Assembly (NCBI GenBank): GCA_964529715.1
Contig: CAZGXI010000024.1
Coordinates: forward strand, 1-64,000
Length of the DNA: 64,000 nucleotides
Direction: 5' to 3'
Origin: CAZGXI01 sp964529715
GTDB lineage: Bacteria; Chloroflexota; Anaerolineae; Aggregatilineales; Ch27
In this document: positions 1 to 8,614 of the stretch, in pieces
How positions within the stretch are numbered: the first letter of the stretch is position 1
Layout: every line of letters begins with the position of its first letter
Translations under genes and position numbers: made by a program
The notes under the pieces: model-generated
What the model was told of the DNA's origin: nothing
Databases searched by the model: none
Seen by the model: only the letters and a program-made list of their open reading frames with translations

Positions 1-120
1 CGTAGACCGCTGGGTCCTGCGTGCTCCGAGAAGCCGCCGCCTTTACGCGGCGGAGCCGTCACCAGTTTACCGGATTCGAGTCGAATCCTCGAAAAATCTG
101 CCCGCGCCTGACCCCGCCGG

Positions 121-155
121 GAAACAAAAACGCCGCCAGGGAAGTCCTCGCGGCG
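121..155 (-). terminator. Rho-independent terminator-like hairpin (leftward)
   Basis: On the minus strand CGCCGC pairs with GCGGCG (131-136 with 150-155) and is followed by TTTTTGTTTC. This is a classical intrinsic terminator layout for a leftward transcript. A second perfect hairpin (AAGGCCGCG with CGCGGCCTT, 179-212) lies just upstream of it on that strand. Together they imply a minus-strand transcript coming from the 230-550 interval. Confidence 0.5.
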
Positions 156-232
156 CGGGAGGCGGGCAGATCAACGCAAAGGCCGCGAGGACATTACGCC
201 CACGCGGCCTTAAGTTCAGTGTAAGAACAGGA

Positions 233-310
233 TTACCGACGCGCAGGCGCAATACGATAGGGAACTTCTCCACCCATCGTGAACTGCATGAAACTGGCGA
301 CAGTCATCAT
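233..310 (-). CDS. Possible 25-residue small protein
   Basis: A minus-strand reading frame begins ATG-ATG at 310 and ends TAA at 233-235, encoding 25 residues that end VPYRIAPARR. An AAAGG lies about 10 bases upstream of the first ATG, and the hairpin and terminator at 121-212 follow the stop. The same frame stays open upstream to about 393, where a TGA closes it, and the upstream codons (LYTGSNDLKG) also look protein-like, so this could be the tail of a decayed longer gene. No family is recognised. The only support is the ribosome site and the downstream terminator, so this is tentative. Confidence 0.2.
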   Translation of the reverse strand: MMTVASFMQFTMGGEVPYRIAPARR

Positions 311-525
311 CGCGCCTGAACCTTTCAGATCATTGCTGCCAGTATATAGGCTTACAGGAAGACTGTCAATGCCAGAAGTGCGGCCCAGATGCCAGGCGCG
401 TCAAGGGTTTTTCTCTTGTTTCCTCTTAGCGTTCTCGGCGACTTGGCGGTCCGGTTGGGGGTTGGAGGATTCAGCCTTGCTTTTGCTCCACAAAGGGTAA
501 GTTGACCATGTTCTAAAATGAAAAT
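311..525. other. Intergenic, no feature seen
   Basis: Apart from the upstream extension of the small minus-strand frame noted at 233-310, I see no start codon with a ribosome site, no RNA gene and no strong inverted repeat here. Confidence 0.4.
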
Positions 526-537
526 CCGTGATATACT
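526..537 (+). promoter_or_regulatory. Extended -10 promoter for the first RRM gene
   Basis: TGATATACT contains a TATACT -10 hexamer (532-537) preceded by an extended TG. The surrounding 500-550 segment is AT-rich within GC-rich DNA. A TTGACC at 502-507 is too far away (24 bases) to be a good -35. Transcription would start near 544 and leave a leader of about 120 nt before the RRM start at 666. Confidence 0.35.
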
Positions 538-665
538 CTTTTTAGATAGGGTTGAAGGTCTTCAGTTTACCCGCAAATTTTGCCCCCTCTGTTCCGCATC
601 ATTTGCCACGTAAGCTCACTTGTGCTCTATCCACCATCCGTTTTTTGATTCCAGGAGTAGATTCC

Positions 666-986
666 ATGGCCAAGAAGCTGTACGTCGGCAACCTGTCGTA
701 TAACACCACCCAGGAACAGATTCGTACCCTGTTCGCGGAGGTCGGCGAGATTGCCGAAATCACATTCATCACTGACCGCGAGACGGGCCGCCCGAAGGGG
801 TTCGGCTTTGTCGAGATGGCGACGGAAGCAGGCGCCCAGGAAGCCATCAAGCGTTTTAACGGCTACGTGGTCGATGATCGCGCCCTGACGGTGAACGAAG
901 CGCGCCCACGTGAAGATCGTTCGGGCGGTTTCGGCGGCGGACGCCGCAACGACAGCCAGTCGCGCAACCGTCGCGGTCGCTTCTAA
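666..986 (+). CDS. Glycine-rich RRM RNA-binding protein 1
   Basis: This 106-residue protein has one RNA recognition motif followed by a short Gly/Arg-rich tail. RNP2 is KLYVGNLS (residues 4-11) and RNP1 is KGFGFVEM (about 42-49), the aromatic signatures that stack on single-stranded RNA. The tail from about residue 87 is Gly/Arg/Asn-rich and ends RRGRF. Proteins of this type in cyanobacteria and other bacteria are small cytoplasmic RNA-binding proteins, often cold-induced. The start is the ATG at 666, preceded by CAGGAG at 652-657; the frame is open further upstream but homology begins at MAKKLYVG. It is a paralogue of the gene at 1288. A long leader with a U6 tract sits directly upstream of its ribosome site. 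An intrinsic terminator follows at 1017. Confidence 0.92.
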   Translation: MAKKLYVGNLSYNTTQEQIRTLFAEVGEIAEITFITDRETGRPKGFGFVEMATEAGAQEAIKRFNGYVVDDRALTVNEARPREDRSGGFGGGRRNDSQSRNRRGRF

Positions 987-1016
987 TCCGGCGGCCCTTG
1001 CCGCACCGGCAAGAAT

Positions 1017-1053
1017 AACCGGCGTGCGAGAAACCTTCGCGCGCCGGTTTTTG
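1017..1053 (+). terminator. Intrinsic terminator after RRM gene 1
   Basis: AACCGGCG (1017-1024) pairs with CGCCGGTT, with further inner pairing of TGCGA with TCGCG. A TTTTT run follows. It lies about 30 bases beyond the stop codon at 984-986. Confidence 0.75.
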
Positions 1054-1125
1054 ATTTCACACCGGTTGGCCGGTTGCGACGGCGAAAAGGATGCCTGAGA
1101 ACGCCCACATTGCGCCAACTGCTTG

Positions 1126-1154
1126 TTTACAAAATCGTCAACCTGTGCAATAGT
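1126..1154 (+). promoter_or_regulatory. Sigma-70-like promoter for RRM gene 2
   Basis: TTTACA (1126-1131) and AATAGT (1149-1154) are separated by 17 bases. The gene therefore has its own promoter and a leader of about 125 nt ahead of the GTG start at 1288. The rest of the 987-1287 gap holds the terminator of the preceding gene and this leader; I see no other gene in it. Confidence 0.4.
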
Positions 1155-1287
1155 GGTAGGTGATAGTGTTAAGGCGACGTGGCTGCAAGTCCCTTCCTCC
1201 GGCGTCAGTCCCGCAGGGCGCTTTGCATTTTTCCCGAGTCCGACCACGCTATCAAACGCCAGTTTTTTCTATGCACAGGAGCACACT

Positions 1288-1653
1288 GTGGCTAAAAAGT
1301 TGTACGTCGGCAACCTTCCTTATTCAGTGTCGGAAGTGGACCTCCGCGAGTTGTTCTCTCAGGTCGGAGAAACCGTCGAAGTGGTCGTGATTATGGACCG
1401 TGAGACGGGGCGCTCCAAAGGATTCGGGTTCGTGGAAATGGCGACCGAGGAAGAAGCCCAGGAAGCCATCCGGCGCTTCAACGGCTACAGCCTCAATAAC
1501 CGCGCGCTTACCGTCAATGAGGCGCGTCCCCGTGACGACCGGGGCGGCGGCGGACGGGGTGGCGGTGGTGGCGGCGGTCGGCGCGATGATCGCTACGGCA
1601 ACGGCGGCGGTCGGCGCGATGACCGGGGCGGCGGTGGCCGGGGGCGCTTTTAA
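1288..1653 (+). CDS. Glycine-rich RRM RNA-binding protein 2
   Basis: This 121-residue protein is a paralogue of the gene at 666. It has a single RRM with RNP2 KLYVGNLP and RNP1 KGFGFVEM, followed by a longer Gly/Arg/Asp-rich tail. The tail is built from repeated GGRRDDR and GGGG units (residues about 88-121) and ends GRGRF. The start is GTG at 1288, eight bases after an AGGAG (1278-1282), and matches the MAKKLYVGN start of the paralogue. RGG-like tails add nonspecific RNA affinity and can promote condensation; that role is inferred here. It is monocistronic, with its own promoter and terminator. Its leader shares with the paralogue a U6 run followed by CAGGAG. Confidence 0.92.
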   Translation: MAKKLYVGNLPYSVSEVDLRELFSQVGETVEVVVIMDRETGRSKGFGFVEMATEEEAQEAIRRFNGYSLNNRALTVNEARPRDDRGGGGRGGGGGGGRRDDRYGNGGGRRDDRGGGGRGRF

Positions 1654-1681
1654 GTCCGGTTAGTCGAGCCTGAAATCGTGG

Positions 1682-1718
1682 ACGGTGCAGGGGCGGTTTC
1701 CTGCACCGTTTATTTTTT
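1682..1718 (+). terminator. Intrinsic terminator after RRM gene 2
   Basis: A perfect ten-base stem, ACGGTGCAGG (1682-1691) with CCTGCACCGT (1700-1709), is followed by TTATTTTTT. Confidence 0.85.
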
Positions 1719-1807
1719 CCTGGTTGTGCTTTGCCCACCTGCCGCACAAATTGCCCATCCTTTGCCGCCGCTGCTATAATCTTTTTACGAAGAACAGACG
1801 CATGTCG

Positions 1808-1974
1808 AGTTTTCAAAAACGACCGTGTCCGCCCCGGTCGCCAAGAAGTCCGTAAAGTCCGCTTCAGCGGGCTAAAAATGCAGGTCGAGACGGCGGATGG
1901 CAGTCCACTTCAGTGAACTGTACGTTCGTAGCCGGGGATTTCAGTCCCCGGTGCTCAAAACTTGCACATTGGGT
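1808..1974 (+). repeat. Composite hairpin repeat, copy 1
   Basis: Three short palindromes lie in series: TCCGCTTCAGCGGG (about 1858), TCCACTTCAGTGAA (about 1904) and CCGGGGATTTCAGTCCCCGG (about 1932). They are bordered by a TTCAAAAACGACCGTG start and a CTTGCACATTGGG end. The same modules recur at 5864, 15886, 26395, 47877, 48163, 54686 and 56864. A TCAGC/GCTGAC heptad run (1974-2003) follows. The element fills most of the gap between 1719 and 2004. Confidence 0.8.
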
Positions 1975-2004
1975 AAGCTGACTGCTGAAAGCTGACGGCT
2001 CTTG

Positions 2005-2418
2005 ATGTTGCCCCCTCCTTCTTCTCGCCAGCAAGCCCCGCCGGATCATCGCGGTGTGCTGATCGCGGCAGTGCTGATGATGGTGATCGGCTGGCTGGGG
2101 CTGTACCAGTTGGTCACGACCACGTTGCCGCTGGCCTTTCCACGCTGGCTGTTCTTTATGCTGCTCTTTATGGCGGCGACGGGCACGGCGATCCCCTTTG
2201 TGCGCTATCTCAGCATCCGCTTTACCCGCCCACCGTATCCGATTCCCCCTGGTGGGGTGATCCTGCGGCAGGGCATTTGGGTCGGGTTGTATGTGGTAGT
2301 GTGTGCCTGGCTGCAAATCCCGCGCGTGCTCAACGCCGTGATCGCGTTTTTTCTGGCGCTGGCCTTTGTGGTGATCGAGGTCTGGCTGCGCTTGCGTGAG
2401 CGGCAAGGGGAAATCTAG
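2005..2418 (+). CDS. Small four-helix membrane protein, function unknown
   Basis: This 137-residue protein has about four hydrophobic helices: around residues 21-41, 50-70, 90-108 and 112-130. The first 18 residues are polar and Pro-rich. The ATG at 2005 is used rather than the adjacent TTG at 2002. The last helix runs into a basic tail (LRLRERQGEI). It ends 62 bases before selA on the same strand, so the two may be co-transcribed, but nothing in the sequence links it to selenium. No catalytic motif is seen. I do not recognise the family. Confidence 0.65.
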   Translation: MLPPPSSRQQAPPDHRGVLIAAVLMMVIGWLGLYQLVTTTLPLAFPRWLFFMLLFMAATGTAIPFVRYLSIRFTRPPYPIPPGGVILRQGIWVGLYVVVCAWLQIPRVLNAVIAFFLALAFVVIEVWLRLRERQGEI

Positions 2419-2480
2419 CAGGTGCGTCGAAGCGTCCAGGCGTCGATGTGTCGAGGTGGCAGGCAGACACGGGGTGCGGG

Positions 2481-3863
2481 ATGGATGACAACTCAAGGTG
2501 CAGAACCCAGAACGCAAAACTGCGCGCGTTGCCCGGTGTGGACACGCTGCTGAACGCACCCGGCGCGGCGGCCCTGTGTGCAGAACACGGGCGGGCGCAG
2601 GTGGTGGATGCTCTGCGCGCGGCACTCGAAGCGGCGCGGGCGGCAATCCGGGGCGGGGGAGAGGCGCCTGAGATGGTGGCGCTGCTGCATCATGCCGCGA
2701 CTCTGCTATCTGCCGAGGGCGCGTCTACCCTGCGCCCGGTGATCAATGCGACGGGCGTGATCATCCATACCAACCTGGGCCGCGCCCCGCTGAGCAAACG
2801 GGCGATTCAGGCCATGCAGACGGTGGCGGCGGGCTATTCCACGCTCGAATATGATCTGGAAGCGGGGCAGCGCGGCAAACGCGACACGCACCCCGAACGC
2901 ATCGTGTGCGAGGTGACCGGCGCGGAAGCGGCCCTGGTGGTGAACAACAACGCGGCGGCGGTGCTGCTGATCCTGATGGCGCTGGCCCAGGGGCGCGAGG
3001 CGATCCTCAGCCGGGGGCAGTTGGTGGAGATCGGCGGCGGTTTCCGCGTGCCGGAGGTGATGGCCCAGTCCGGCGCGCAGTTGGTCGAGGTCGGCACCAC
3101 CAACCGCACGCGCCTGGCCGACTACGAGCGCGCCATCGGCGTGAACACGGCCCTGCTGATGGTGGCGCACGCCTCCAACTTTAAGATGATCGGCTTCACC
3201 GAGCAGCCACCTTTGACCGACCTTGCGGCGCTGGCCCACGAACGTGGCCTGCCGCTGGTGAACGATCTGGGCAGCGGCGCGCTGCTGGACACTGCGCCGT
3301 TCGGCCTGGCCCACGAGCCGACCGTGCAGGAGGCGCTCGCCGCCGGGTGCGACCTGGTGGCTTTCAGCGGCGACAAGCTGCTTGGCGGCCCGCAGGCGGG
3401 CATCGTCGTCGGGCGGCGCGACCTGGTGGACCTGCTCAAGCGGCACCCGCTGGCGCGCGCCGTGCGCATGGACAAGCTCGACCTGGCGGCGCTGGTCGCC
3501 ACGCTCGAAAGCTACCGGCGCGGCGCGGCCCTGGAGGAAATTCCCGTCTGGCGCATGATCGCCCTGCCGCTCGACGCAATCCGGCGGCGGGCGCGGCGCT
3601 GGGCCAAGCAGATCGGCGTGGGGCGCGTCATTGCGGGCGAGAGCACGGTCGGCGGAGGCAGCCTGCCTGGCGAGACGCTCCCGACGGTGCTGCTGGCGCT
3701 GGACGTTTCCGCGCCGGATTCGTTCACGGCGGCGCTGCGGCGCGAACCCACACCGATTATCGCGCGCATCGCGGACGACCGTGTGCTCTTCGACCCGCGC
3801 ACCGTGCGGCTAGAAGAGGACCGGGTGGTGGTGGAGAGCGTGAAGCGGCTGCTGGCTGTATAG
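2481..3863 (+). CDS. selA: L-seryl-tRNA(Sec) selenium transferase (selenocysteine synthase)
   Basis: SelA is a PLP-dependent cytoplasmic enzyme that converts seryl-tRNA(Sec) to selenocysteinyl-tRNA(Sec) using selenophosphate. The 460-residue length matches bacterial SelA (about 460). The N-terminal LRALPGVDTLL segment, INATGVIIHTNLGRAPLS, the EIGGGFRVPEVM/EVGTTNRT block and the NDLGSG block are all family hallmarks. SGDKLLGGPQAG contains the PLP-binding lysine near residue 299. The start is placed at ATG 2481 because the family N-terminus begins there; an in-frame GTG at 2448 would add eleven unconserved residues. SelA normally neighbours selB, which is absent here: a broken TIR gene and a hairpin region follow instead. 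No selC or selD is visible in the window. Confidence 0.93.
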   Translation: MDDNSRCRTQNAKLRALPGVDTLLNAPGAAALCAEHGRAQVVDALRAALEAARAAIRGGGEAPEMVALLHHAATLLSAEGASTLRPVINATGVIIHTNLGRAPLSKRAIQAMQTVAAGYSTLEYDLEAGQRGKRDTHPERIVCEVTGAEAALVVNNNAAAVLLILMALAQGREAILSRGQLVEIGGGFRVPEVMAQSGAQLVEVGTTNRTRLADYERAIGVNTALLMVAHASNFKMIGFTEQPPLTDLAALAHERGLPLVNDLGSGALLDTAPFGLAHEPTVQEALAAGCDLVAFSGDKLLGGPQAGIVVGRRDLVDLLKRHPLARAVRMDKLDLAALVATLESYRRGAALEEIPVWRMIALPLDAIRRRARRWAKQIGVGRVIAGESTVGGGSLPGETLPTVLLALDVSAPDSFTAALRREPTPIIARIADDRVLFDPRTVRLEEDRVVVESVKRLLAV

Positions 3864-3922
3864 CGACCGCGCTGGAGCGGCAGCACGCTTCGCAGAGCCG
3901 ACGCTGCCTTTGTTATTTTGCC

Positions 3923-4081
3923 TTGCTGGGGGAAATCACGCCTCACATTTTCCTCAGTTACAGCTGCAAGGATTCCGACTTCATGCACCGCTTGCGCGAC
4001 GACCTGACCGCGGCGGGCCTGGACGTGTGGACGGACGAACACCTTGAACCGGGGACGACTTCCTGGCGGATAACCACTTGA
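3923..4081 (+). pseudogene. Truncated TIR-domain gene
   Basis: The frame encodes HIFLSYSCKDSDFMHRL, then LTAAGLDVWTDEHLEPG and TSW. This is the beginning of a TIR domain (beta-A box xFLSYS.KDS, helix A, then the beta-B segment xGLDVWxD). Complete TIR domains run about 130-150 residues. Here the frame stops after about 50, before the catalytic Glu region, and nothing resembling the rest follows. No convincing start codon with ribosome site is present. TIR proteins act in bacterial immunity as NAD-cleaving effectors. This remnant is most likely non-functional, left by an insertion or deletion that also brought in the hairpin region at 4264. Confidence 0.6.
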
Positions 4082-4263
4082 TCTGTTATGAGTATATCTG
4101 CTCATGATACGCCGACTGACAAGTGCGCCGCCGGGGTTGCATCGTACAGGTCCGGTCCAGTTGGGGAATTCCACCGGTTGTTGACGGCATTCAAGGAGGA
4201 GCCTGGAAGATAGATGTCATTGAACTGATTGAAACTTTTGGAAAACGGGAGGGGTAGTACATC

Positions 4264-4480
4264 GTCAACGACTGTCGCCTTTAGGCGACAGCTTGGGCCT
4301 CACAGCATCGGCGGACCCGTTCAGCCGGGACGATAGCTAACCCGGCCTAGTCGATCCAACGACTGGCTGGTTGACCGCAGCCCACCGCCCGGAGGCGGCG
4401 CGCGTTCAGTTGGTCAGGTGCTGCAAACCGTTGCTCCGCAAGCGGAGTGCCTTGACCTTGAGGTCAAATATACCGTTCAA
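4264..4480. other. Dense array of short hairpins; candidate structured RNA or element end
   Basis: Within 220 bases there are four near-perfect hairpins: GTCGCC-TTTA-GGCGAC (about 4275), CCGCC-CGGA-GGCGG (about 4386), CTCCGC-AA-GCGGAG (about 4434) and TTGACC-TTGA-GGTCAA (about 4452). Longer complementary segments occur around GTTGACCGCAG and CAGTTGGTCAGG. An AAGGAG lies at about 4490 but no gene follows it. The segment carries no plausible reading frame and is unlike the hairpin repeats elsewhere. It could be a small structured RNA, such as the guide-type RNA at the end of an IS200/IS605-like element, or a mobile-element relic. No known Rfam signature can be asserted by eye. Confidence 0.4.
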
Positions 4481-4517
4481 CAAGCAAGAAAGGAGTAAGG
4501 CGCATTCCTCTGCCAGC

Positions 4518-4590
4518 AGTTAGCGGTCAGCGGTCAGCAGTCAGTGGGGAGCGACTTGCTGAAAGCTGAAGGCTGAGTGCTGAAGGCGGC
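4518..4590. repeat. Heptad-like GTCAGC/GCTGAA simple repeat
   Basis: A run of units of the form TTAGCGGTCAGCGGTCAGC then TGCTGAAAGCTGAAGGCTGA. Similar runs flank the composite hairpin repeats at 1974-2003, 5845-5863, 6037-6072, 15818-15860 and 16020-16052. Confidence 0.6.
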
Positions 4591-4610
4591 AGTCTCCTGC
4601 GCCAATTCTT

Positions 4611-5843
<1,233 letters not shown>

Positions 5844-5863
5844 GTCGTCAGCGGTCAGCAAGA

Positions 5864-6037
5864 AGCTCGCCCGGCATTGCGATGCCGGGCTACGGACGCA
5901 AGGTCCACTGAAGTGGACCGACGGCCGCTGTCTCGACCTGCGTTTCAGTCCGCTGAAGCGGACTTTGCGGATTTAGCCAGGGGGTGAACCCCTGGCGACC
6001 GGGGAGACACGGTCGTTTCTGAAATTTGCACAATGGG
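5864..6037 (-). repeat. Composite hairpin repeat, copy 2 (inverted)
   Basis: It contains CCCGGCATTGCGATGCCGGG, GGTCCACTGAAGTGGACC, AGTCCGCTGAAGCGGACT and CAGGGGGTGAACCCCTG, ending GAAATTTGCACAATGGG. Relative to copy 1 the module order is reversed. Heptad-like TCAGC runs lie on both sides. Confidence 0.85.
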
Positions 6038-6095
6038 TTTGTTGACCGCTGATTGCTGACGGCTGACCGCTTAGACCGGCGAAACGTCAAACCAC

Positions 6096-7493
6096 ATGCG
6101 CCGCCTGTACCGCGAATATCGTTGGGCGATCCTGCCGCTGCTGGTGCTGTTGGCCTTGCAGGTGAACATTCGCCTGTACTACGACCTGGGCTACGGCTAC
6201 GATATGCCGCAGCACTACAGCAACGCTTATGCCGTGATGCTGACCGGCTGGATGCCCCCGCCGCCGCTGACGCCTATCACCTACGAGGCGTTCCAGGCTC
6301 CTCTGTTCTATGTGCTCTCCGCCGGGGTGATCCGCCTGGGCGAGTTGTTCGCGCCGGACGGCTTTCGGGGGTTCATGCCGCTGGCCCTGGGCCTGGTCAC
6401 GCTGGGCTGGGCGCTGCTGATTGTCGCCTGGGTGCAGGAGGCGCCGGGGAAGGGTGCCCCGCCGTTGGTACGCGCCCTGACCGTGCTGGTGGTGATGCTG
6501 TTCCCGGCCAATGTGTTGCTTGGCGCGATGTTCAGCAACGACCTGCCGCTGGCGGTGTGCACTGTGCTGGCGGTATACCTGCTGTGGCGGCTGGCGCGCG
6601 CGGGCCGTCTGCACGACGGGCGGGTCTGGCTGGTGGCGGGAGCGGCGGCGGCGACCGCGACGGCCTTCAAGAACAACGGGATCATCGTGGGCGCCGTATA
6701 CATCGCGCTGGCGGGGCTGGTCATCGCGGAATGTCTGTGGGATCGTCGCCGCAACCCGGCCCGCGAGGTGGCGCGCGCATTGGCAATCGCCCTGCCGCTC
6801 ATTTTGATCCCCTTTATCTTCAACGCCCGCCACACCATGCGCTACGTGCCCGACCCGATGGGCGCGGTCATCCCGCCGCGCAGCGCCGTCGGCAGGTTCC
6901 CGCTGCACTTTTTCGTCGGCTTCGACTTCAGCATCTTCGAGAACCCGTTTGCCTATGGGCCGGGCGAAGGCTCGTTCTGGAGTTTGCAGTACGTCACGCT
7001 GCACAGCGACTATTACAACCACTGGAACAGCCCGGCTTACGACGCGCTGCCTGCCGATCAGCGCCACGACACCGGGCACAACCAGCCGATGCCCATCGCG
7101 CGCTTCGACGCCCTGGTGCGCCTGCAAGTTCTGGCGATCCCGATCACGCTGGTGATGGTCTACGCCTTTCTCCGCGCGCTGTACCGGTCGGTGCGGCAGC
7201 CCCGCGAGGCCCTGCGCAACGGCGCGCTGCTGATCCTGCTGTTGACGCTGGTCGGGGAAGGGGCGCAGTTGCTCCGCTTCATCAGCTACGCCGACGTGCG
7301 CGCCGTGCTGATCCACGCGCGCTTTTTGAGCTTTCTCTACGTGGCGCTGTTCATTGCCGGGATCACGTGGCTTTGGGAGCGGTGGGGCGCGCGGCGGGAC
7401 CTGCTGCCCATGGTGTTGAAAACCGTTCTCGTGTTGGATATGCTGGCGTATATAGTGACGGTATTGCAGGCCCTCTGGCTGCCTGCGGTGTAA
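6096..7493 (+). CDS. Polytopic membrane protein, glycosyltransferase-39-like
   Basis: This 465-residue protein has about ten hydrophobic helices. The N-terminus is short and basic (MRRLYREYRW) before the first helix. The first extracytoplasmic loop carries a YDMPQHY acidic segment followed by a long loop. That layout resembles the GT-C fold of PMT/ArnT-like (family 39) enzymes, which transfer sugars from polyprenyl-phosphate donors outside the membrane and use an acidic residue in this loop. The assignment is by fold and loop position only. The start ATG 6096 has no strong ribosome site. It ends 14 bases before tsaD and is probably co-transcribed with it; I see no functional link between the two. 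Confidence 0.7.
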   Translation: MRRLYREYRWAILPLLVLLALQVNIRLYYDLGYGYDMPQHYSNAYAVMLTGWMPPPPLTPITYEAFQAPLFYVLSAGVIRLGELFAPDGFRGFMPLALGLVTLGWALLIVAWVQEAPGKGAPPLVRALTVLVVMLFPANVLLGAMFSNDLPLAVCTVLAVYLLWRLARAGRLHDGRVWLVAGAAAATATAFKNNGIIVGAVYIALAGLVIAECLWDRRRNPAREVARALAIALPLILIPFIFNARHTMRYVPDPMGAVIPPRSAVGRFPLHFFVGFDFSIFENPFAYGPGEGSFWSLQYVTLHSDYYNHWNSPAYDALPADQRHDTGHNQPMPIARFDALVRLQVLAIPITLVMVYAFLRALYRSVRQPREALRNGALLILLLTLVGEGAQLLRFISYADVRAVLIHARFLSFLYVALFIAGITWLWERWGARRDLLPMVLKTVLVLDMLAYIVTVLQALWLPAV

Positions 7494-7507
7494 CGAGGTG
7501 GTGAAAG

Positions 7508-8569
7508 ATGACGCTGATCCTGGGCATCGAAAGTAGCTGTGACGAAACGGCGGCGGCGGTGGTGGAAGATGGGCGGATCATCCGCTCGAACGTCGTGGCC
7601 TCGCAGGTGGATTTGCACGCGCCCTTTGGCGGCGTTTTTCCCGAAGTGGCCTCGCGCGCGCACATCGAGGTGATCGGCGCGGTGGTCTACCAGGCGTTGG
7701 ACGAGGCCGGGGTCGCGTTGGACGACCTCGCGGCCATCGCCGTGACGCGCGGGCCGGGGCTGCCGGGCAGCCTGCTGGTCGGCGTCAACTTCGCCAAAGG
7801 GCTGGCGCTAGGGCGCGGTCTGCCGCTGGTGGGCGTGAACCACCTGGAAGGACATCTTTATTCCCTATGGCTGACCGAGGGCGCGGACCTGATCCGCTTT
7901 CCGGTGGTGGCGCTGGTGGTGTCCGGCGGGCACACGGAACTGGTGCTGCTACGCGATCACGGCGCTTACGAGCACCTGGGCGGCACACAGGATGACGCGG
8001 CGGGCGAAGCCTTCGACAAGGTGGCCCGCCTGCTGGACCTGGGTTATCCCGGCGGCCCGGCGATCCAGAAGGCGGCGGTAGGCGGCAATCCGCGCGCCTT
8101 CGATTTCCCGCGCGCCAAGACTGACGGCCTCTACGACTTCAGCTTCAGCGGCCTCAAGACGGCAGTCATGCGCGCCGTGACGGTCCAGCCCCGGCGTGGG
8201 CAGCCCGAACCCGCCGACGAGCGCCCCCCGCTGCGCCCCGACGTGAAGGTGGCGGACGCGGCAGCCAGCTTCCAGCGGGCAGTGATCGACGCGCTGGTGG
8301 AGAAGACGGTCCAGGCGGCGAAGGATTTCGGCGCAGCGGAGATTCACATCTCCGGCGGCGTCAGCGCCAACGCCCTGCTGCGCCAGGAGATGGCCCGTCG
8401 CGCCGAACTGCCCGTGCGCTATCCGCCGCTGGTCCTGTGCACCGACAACGCGGCCATGATCGCGGCGGCGGGCCACGTGCGTTTTATTGCGGGCCAGCGC
8501 GACGATCTCAGCATGGACGTGCAGCCCATGTGGCCGCTGGTGAGCCTGGCGCAGGCGGGGGCGGGGTAG
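7508..8569 (+). CDS. tsaD: tRNA N6-adenosine threonylcarbamoyltransferase TsaD
   Basis: TsaD transfers threonylcarbamoyl to A37 of ANN-decoding tRNAs, working with TsaB and TsaE in the cytoplasm. This 353-residue protein begins LILGIESSCDETAAAVV, the family's start. It carries NHLEGH (the metal-binding HxxxH), VVSGGHTEL, GGTQDDAAGEAFDK, YPGGPAIQ, FSFSGLKTAV, ISGGVSANALLR and CTDNAAMIA. Length fits the family (about 335-350), with a short insertion near residues 225-245 (QPRRGQPEPADERP). GAGGTGGTGAAAG precedes the ATG. It follows the membrane protein gene at 14 bases and precedes a toxin-antitoxin pair that has its own promoter. Confidence 0.97.
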   Translation: MTLILGIESSCDETAAAVVEDGRIIRSNVVASQVDLHAPFGGVFPEVASRAHIEVIGAVVYQALDEAGVALDDLAAIAVTRGPGLPGSLLVGVNFAKGLALGRGLPLVGVNHLEGHLYSLWLTEGADLIRFPVVALVVSGGHTELVLLRDHGAYEHLGGTQDDAAGEAFDKVARLLDLGYPGGPAIQKAAVGGNPRAFDFPRAKTDGLYDFSFSGLKTAVMRAVTVQPRRGQPEPADERPPLRPDVKVADAAASFQRAVIDALVEKTVQAAKDFGAAEIHISGGVSANALLRQEMARRAELPVRYPPLVLCTDNAAMIAAAGHVRFIAGQRDDLSMDVQPMWPLVSLAQAGAG

Positions 8570-8573
8570 GGGG

Positions 8574-8582
8574 TGTTATAAT
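8574..8582 (+). promoter_or_regulatory. Extended -10 promoter for the toxin-antitoxin pair
   Basis: TGTTATAAT at 8574-8582 gives a perfect TATAAT with an extended TG, just after the tsaD stop codon. No good -35 is seen. A GGAGGA ribosome site (8600-8605) follows 18 bases later, ahead of the ATG at 8615. Confidence 0.45.
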
Positions 8583-8614
8583 GGGATCAGGAGAAGCGTG
8601 GAGGAACTACCGTC

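Noticed and set aside
60..95. GGATTCGAGTCGAATCC near the left edge looked like a tRNA T arm or tmRNA end.
   Set aside because: It is a 17-base palindrome. The loop would be CGAGTCG rather than TTCRA, no acceptor or anticodon arm can be built around it, and the distance to a GGGG tmRNA start is wrong.
370..410. In-frame TGA upstream of the small minus-strand frame as a selenocysteine codon, prompted by selA nearby.
   Set aside because: No hairpin follows the TGA within the usual SECIS distance and the upstream frame has no start codon.
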